Below the pieces are notes generated by a model. The model did not search any database, was not told where the DNA came from, and saw only the letters and a program-made list of their open reading frames with translations. From positions 135,690 to 199,689 of the forward strand of contig JBBPIG010000005.1 of the NCBI GenBank assembly GCA_038040445.1: a DNA stretch of 64,000 nucleotides, written 5' to 3'. Every line of letters begins with the position of its first letter. Position 1 is the stretch's first letter. A program made the translations under genes and the position numbers. This stretch comes from Acidobacteriota bacterium (lineage in GTDB: Bacteria; Acidobacteriota; Blastocatellia; UBA7656). Shown here piece after piece: positions 61,257 to 64,000 of the stretch.

Positions 61257-61688
61257 CTAAGTCTTCTCTCCTTCGCCATGCTCAATGCCCCCTCCAAACC
61301 ACTTTCCTGTGACAAGCCATACTTCATAGAAGTAGAGCCACAATGAAAGCCACGGAATAATTGTCGCGGAAATTAGCTTGCCGGGATGCCATTCTCCAGT
61401 CCTCGGAAAATAGACACACGGATGGTCTCCGAAATAGACGTGAGGGATCCGGGCTTGGTCATCTCTCTTACGCAGCTTTGGCGAAAGCACAGTTATCCTT
61501 GGCCGCGAGCCGGGCTTGTATTCTATCTTTACTTGATATGTTTCACACTCGTTGCCCGGATTCAGTGAGCCTACCCAGATACCTATCTTGTGGCTGCCGC
61601 CATAACGGAACCCGGGAAAGTGTGAGCTTACCCCAATCCGTTGCTGGGCCAGGGTAAGACTCTTAGGTTTAGGATACTTATTCTTCAC
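61257..61688 (-). CDS. stand-alone E2-like protein of CBASS (type II-short)
   Basis: A 143-residue protein resembling the single-domain E2-like proteins of type II-short CBASS operons. The N-terminus SSHFPGFRYGGSHKIGIWVG is beta-rich; FGDHPCVYFPRTGEWHPG contains His89-Pro90-Cys91, the likely catalytic Cys and HP motif; the following ATIIPWLSLWLYFYEVWLVTG and GGGIEHG are a hydrophobic C-terminal helix region. E2s in such systems attach or prime the cyclase C-terminus. No E1 or JAB gene is present. It overlaps the cyclase stop by 11 bases. Confidence 0.75.
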   Translation of the reverse strand: MKNKYPKPKSLTLAQQRIGVSSHFPGFRYGGSHKIGIWVGSLNPGNECETYQVKIEYKPGSRPRITVLSPKLRKRDDQARIPHVYFGDHPCVYFPRTGEWHPGKLISATIIPWLSLWLYFYEVWLVTGKWFGGGIEHGEGEKT

Positions 61689-62814
61689 CGAAGAAACTGT
61701 TTTGCTTAACCGGCACCGTTCCCGCGCTCTTCACGCTCGTAATGACACCGGTCGCCTTTTCTACTCCCAGACTGCCCGATGGACGCATACTGCCCATGGA
61801 CTTCGCTTGGTATTCGATTGCACTCTTCACACGATCTTCGCCAAACAGCTTGCTCAACTGAGGGGTCCTTGCCGGTAGCCCTGCAGCCCGGTTCACTTCG
61901 CGCCATGTGTCTCTGAACTCAGTGATCCATTCCCGGAATTCAGCGTAGAGTTTCGGATCAGCGTCCCATCGTTCGCTAAGCGTCTCGTCTTTGTTCATAG
62001 GGTTGACCACTTTCATGATCGAACCGTCACTAGGAAGCTTGGCTACGATTCCTTCAAGAACGCACGTTAGGGTCTCATTGACTGATTCCTGCCCGAAGTA
62101 GTTGAGAGCGCTCAAGGTGGTCAGCACGATCGAAATCGCAGCCTTGGAATCGTAACCGAGCTTGATGTCGCGGTCCCGCTTGATTAACTGCACGGCCCGC
62201 TTTAGTGGTGGCTTTAATTCAAGCGGCTCCAGATGTGGCAGTGGCTCGATTGCCTTGAAATACGCTTCAAACTCAGATGACTTGGCTACCTTCTCGAACC
62301 ACTCTGCATAGCCTTTGGGATTTGAAGGCTTCCAGCCGTGTGCTTTGCGGTCGGGTACGACAACGCAGCAATAGCCCGCCGCTCCGTCGGGACACGCCGG
62401 AAGTATGTCGAGGTGGAACTGATGCTCATAGTTGACGCGCACGCACCTGTTCATCAACTCAACCTTATCCTTGTACAGGCCATTGGCTTTCAGCCATGCT
62501 TCGATATCAGTTAATAACTTAATTGGGTTGCCGCAGAACTCTGCCTTGAGGCCTAGCAGCTCGCAGACCAAATCCAAATCGAATTCCTGCCGGCCGCGCG
62601 GCTTTACTGTCGTTCCTATTCTCAGAGAACCTTGCGGGTAAATGTCTGGATCATATCTGGCAATCGGACTGCCTTCAGCCTGAAGGTATTTGCCGATTGC
62701 CTGATAGTGCTCTACAGCCAGCTTATAGTCTGTAAGGCTGAGTTGAAGTCCAAGGCACAGTCGATGCAAGAGATCATCGAGCGATGAGACCGCGGGGACT
62801 ACTTTAGCTACCAT
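61678..62814 (-). CDS. CBASS CD-NTase (cyclic oligonucleotide synthase)
   Basis: A 378-residue CD-NTase of the cGAS/DncV-like group. The nucleotidyltransferase core has the GS motif PQGSLRIGTTV (Ser63), the acidic pair in EFDLDLVC (Asp79, Asp81) and the third Asp in HLDILPA (Asp136). On phage sensing it makes a cyclic di- or trinucleotide that activates the patatin effector. It is the first gene of the operon on the minus strand; the product and clade need phylogeny. The C-terminus ends FFGEE, a small-residue/acidic tail of the kind joined by type II ancillary enzymes. Confidence 0.88.
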   Translation of the reverse strand: MVAKVVPAVSSLDDLLHRLCLGLQLSLTDYKLAVEHYQAIGKYLQAEGSPIARYDPDIYPQGSLRIGTTVKPRGRQEFDLDLVCELLGLKAEFCGNPIKLLTDIEAWLKANGLYKDKVELMNRCVRVNYEHQFHLDILPACPDGAAGYCCVVVPDRKAHGWKPSNPKGYAEWFEKVAKSSEFEAYFKAIEPLPHLEPLELKPPLKRAVQLIKRDRDIKLGYDSKAAISIVLTTLSALNYFGQESVNETLTCVLEGIVAKLPSDGSIMKVVNPMNKDETLSERWDADPKLYAEFREWITEFRDTWREVNRAAGLPARTPQLSKLFGEDRVKSAIEYQAKSMGSMRPSGSLGVEKATGVITSVKSAGTVPVKQNSFFGEE

Positions 62815-63454
62815 GTGTTTTCCTCCGAACTGCCCTAGTGGAGAACTTCGGGACCGTTAACCCTGAGGGCAAATAAGCGAAATCTTGTCAGAAAATTGTA
62901 CAACCAACTCCTAATCGATGTACACCAATGGTAGGCCCGAAACTACTTGTGTACTCTATCTTGTGCGTCGTAACGATATATCGAGCTCGATATCCCAGTG
63001 CCACACTCGATCTGCAGGAGGGGTTGCCCAATCAGTATTTGAGCTCGATCCTGTCTTAGTCTGTTTATCTTCACGAAGGCTCGGGGCTCCTCGAAGAGAC
63101 AGTTTCGGTCGCAATATTCCTCTTCCTCTCGTCTTAAGGCCTGGTCCATTGGGAGCTGCAATGAACTGCCCTGGATTCTCGAAGCTAACAAATTTCTACT
63201 TGCTCCCACTATGTAGTGCCGGATTGATGGAGGTTTTTGCCGTCAAATGATGGAAAACAAATCCACGATCCACCTTGGATAGTAATGTCGGCGTGTTAAC
63301 CCTTTGTGCCCTTTGTGCCCTTGCCCACAAAGCTTGTCTATGTTATTCAGCCACTACACGTTCCTCGAGTGATGAATTGCCGATGCGGTTGTTTTGCAAG
63401 TACCGGCGAAAACTCAGTCGATCCGGGCATAACAGTCTGGAATACGGATGACCG
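62815..63454. other. intergenic region upstream of CBASS operon
   Basis: About 640 bases separate the CBASS start from the next gene. Small frames of 88 and 110 codons exist on opposite strands but have no ribosome site, no recognised motif and overlap each other. The region must contain the CBASS promoter; no clear -35/-10 pair stands out by eye. Pyrimidine-rich and unremarkable. Confidence 0.5.
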
Positions 63455-64000
63455 ATGAATCTGAAAGCTCACGAAGCTGTCTCCGGAATCTCAGATGACG
63501 AGTGGCGCGGTATCGCGCTGGAGTTAGAGCGGTATGCGTTCAGCGTCAGTCGTAACCTCCGGTGGCGTACGCGAAATCCCACCGAGCTTCCCGGGGGCGA
63601 GACGGTGGATTCGATCGTCTCGAGAGCCATCGAAAAGCTATTCGTCGGCGATCGCGACTGGGAACCCGAAAAAGAGCCGAACATCAAAAACTATCTGAAG
63701 GGGGTCATCGATAGTCTCCTCAATCACCTTGCCGAGAGCAAAGAGAACACGTTGTTAACAGCCGTCCCAAAACCGGGTAGCGTAGATTCGACGGCATGGG
63801 AAGGCGGTTCACCAAAACGAGATCCTGCTGCTGATTGGCTTGTTCCCACGCGCCCGTCGCCCGAACGCACCCTCCTGATGCAGGAAGAGTCGGCCCTGAA
63901 GGATCTGGCGCTTGATTTGCTTATCGATGAATGTGCAGATGACGATGTTCTCATCGAAGTGCTTGAGGCCATGATGGACGGCGCTGATACATCTGCCGAA
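63455..64000 (+). CDS. sigma-70-related protein, 3' end beyond window
   Basis: The frame is open from an ATG at 63455 to the last base (182 codons visible). The text begins ISDDEWRGIALELERYAFSV, then a WRTRNPTELPGGETVDSIVS stretch, FVGDRDWEPEKEPNIKNYLK and SPERTLLMQEES. This pattern resembles a family of sigma-70-like regulators in Acidobacteriota and related soil bacteria whose helix-turn-helix region lies further C-terminal, so it would lie beyond this window. No anti-sigma or adjacent target gene is visible. Confidence 0.6.
   Translation, partial: MNLKAHEAVSGISDDEWRGIALELERYAFSVSRNLRWRTRNPTELPGGETVDSIVSRAIEKLFVGDRDWEPEKEPNIKNYLKGVIDSLLNHLAESKENTLLTAVPKPGSVDSTAWEGGSPKRDPAADWLVPTRPSPERTLLMQEESALKDLALDLLIDECADDDVLIEVLEAMMDGADTSAE

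Noticed and set aside
62943..63209. Minus-strand frame of 88 codons upstream of the CBASS operon
   Set aside because: No ribosome site, no recognised family and an equally long frame on the other strand; left as intergenic.

Overview
The window looks like chromosomal DNA of a soil-type Acidobacteriota bacterium, perhaps Blastocatellia-like; this is an inference from gene style, since there is no rRNA or marker phylogeny here. Supporting signs are moderately high GC, three very large TonB-dependent/Oar-like receptors with an N-terminal carboxypeptidase-regulatory domain, two secreted or cytosolic S9 peptidases, DUF2911, DUF1573 and Uma2 proteins, a YkgJ protein, a lone LysW carrier, and many intergenic palindromic repeats.

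Region 1-14 kb is mostly on the minus strand: threonine synthase (cut by the window edge), a PilZ protein, a PPOX protein translationally coupled to an S9 peptidase, a PIN-domain toxin with a small antitoxin, an SDR, a PLP trans-sulfuration enzyme, Uma2, a second S9 peptidase with a PepSY-type membrane protein, a YdjC-type deacetylase, and a phosphofructokinase with the residues of the pyrophosphate-dependent type. Region 14-27 kb has an FNR-like reductase, two decayed genes, two TonB-dependent receptors, a Cys-rich exported protein, an unusual selenocysteine-tRNA-like tRNA with a cysteine anticodon, and several small secreted proteins.

Region 27-34 kb is a pyridine-nucleotide redox block: an NfnAB/SudAB-like pair followed by split proton-translocating transhydrogenase genes (pntAA, pntAB, pntB) with an exported protein gene inserted inside the operon. 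Region 34-53 kb is housekeeping and accessory metabolism: MOSC, MFS, RidA, Uma2, a thioredoxin/NHL protein, a GT-C glycosyltransferase, a CinA-like protein, the third large receptor, a PLP dehydratase / MBL hydrolase / RsmB run, YkgJ and LysW.

A tRNA-Thr(CGT) at 53.3 kb marks the left side of an accessory island. It carries a sigma54-type AAA+ regulator coupled to a small protein, a probable DNA-binding protein, a candidate oriT hairpin, MobC, a relaxase, a decayed tandem copy of the relaxase C-terminal half, and on the opposite strand a three-gene anti-phage CBASS operon (CD-NTase, stand-alone E2-like protein, patatin phospholipase). The window ends inside a sigma-factor-like gene. No CRISPR array, insertion sequence, rRNA or integrase gene was recognised.
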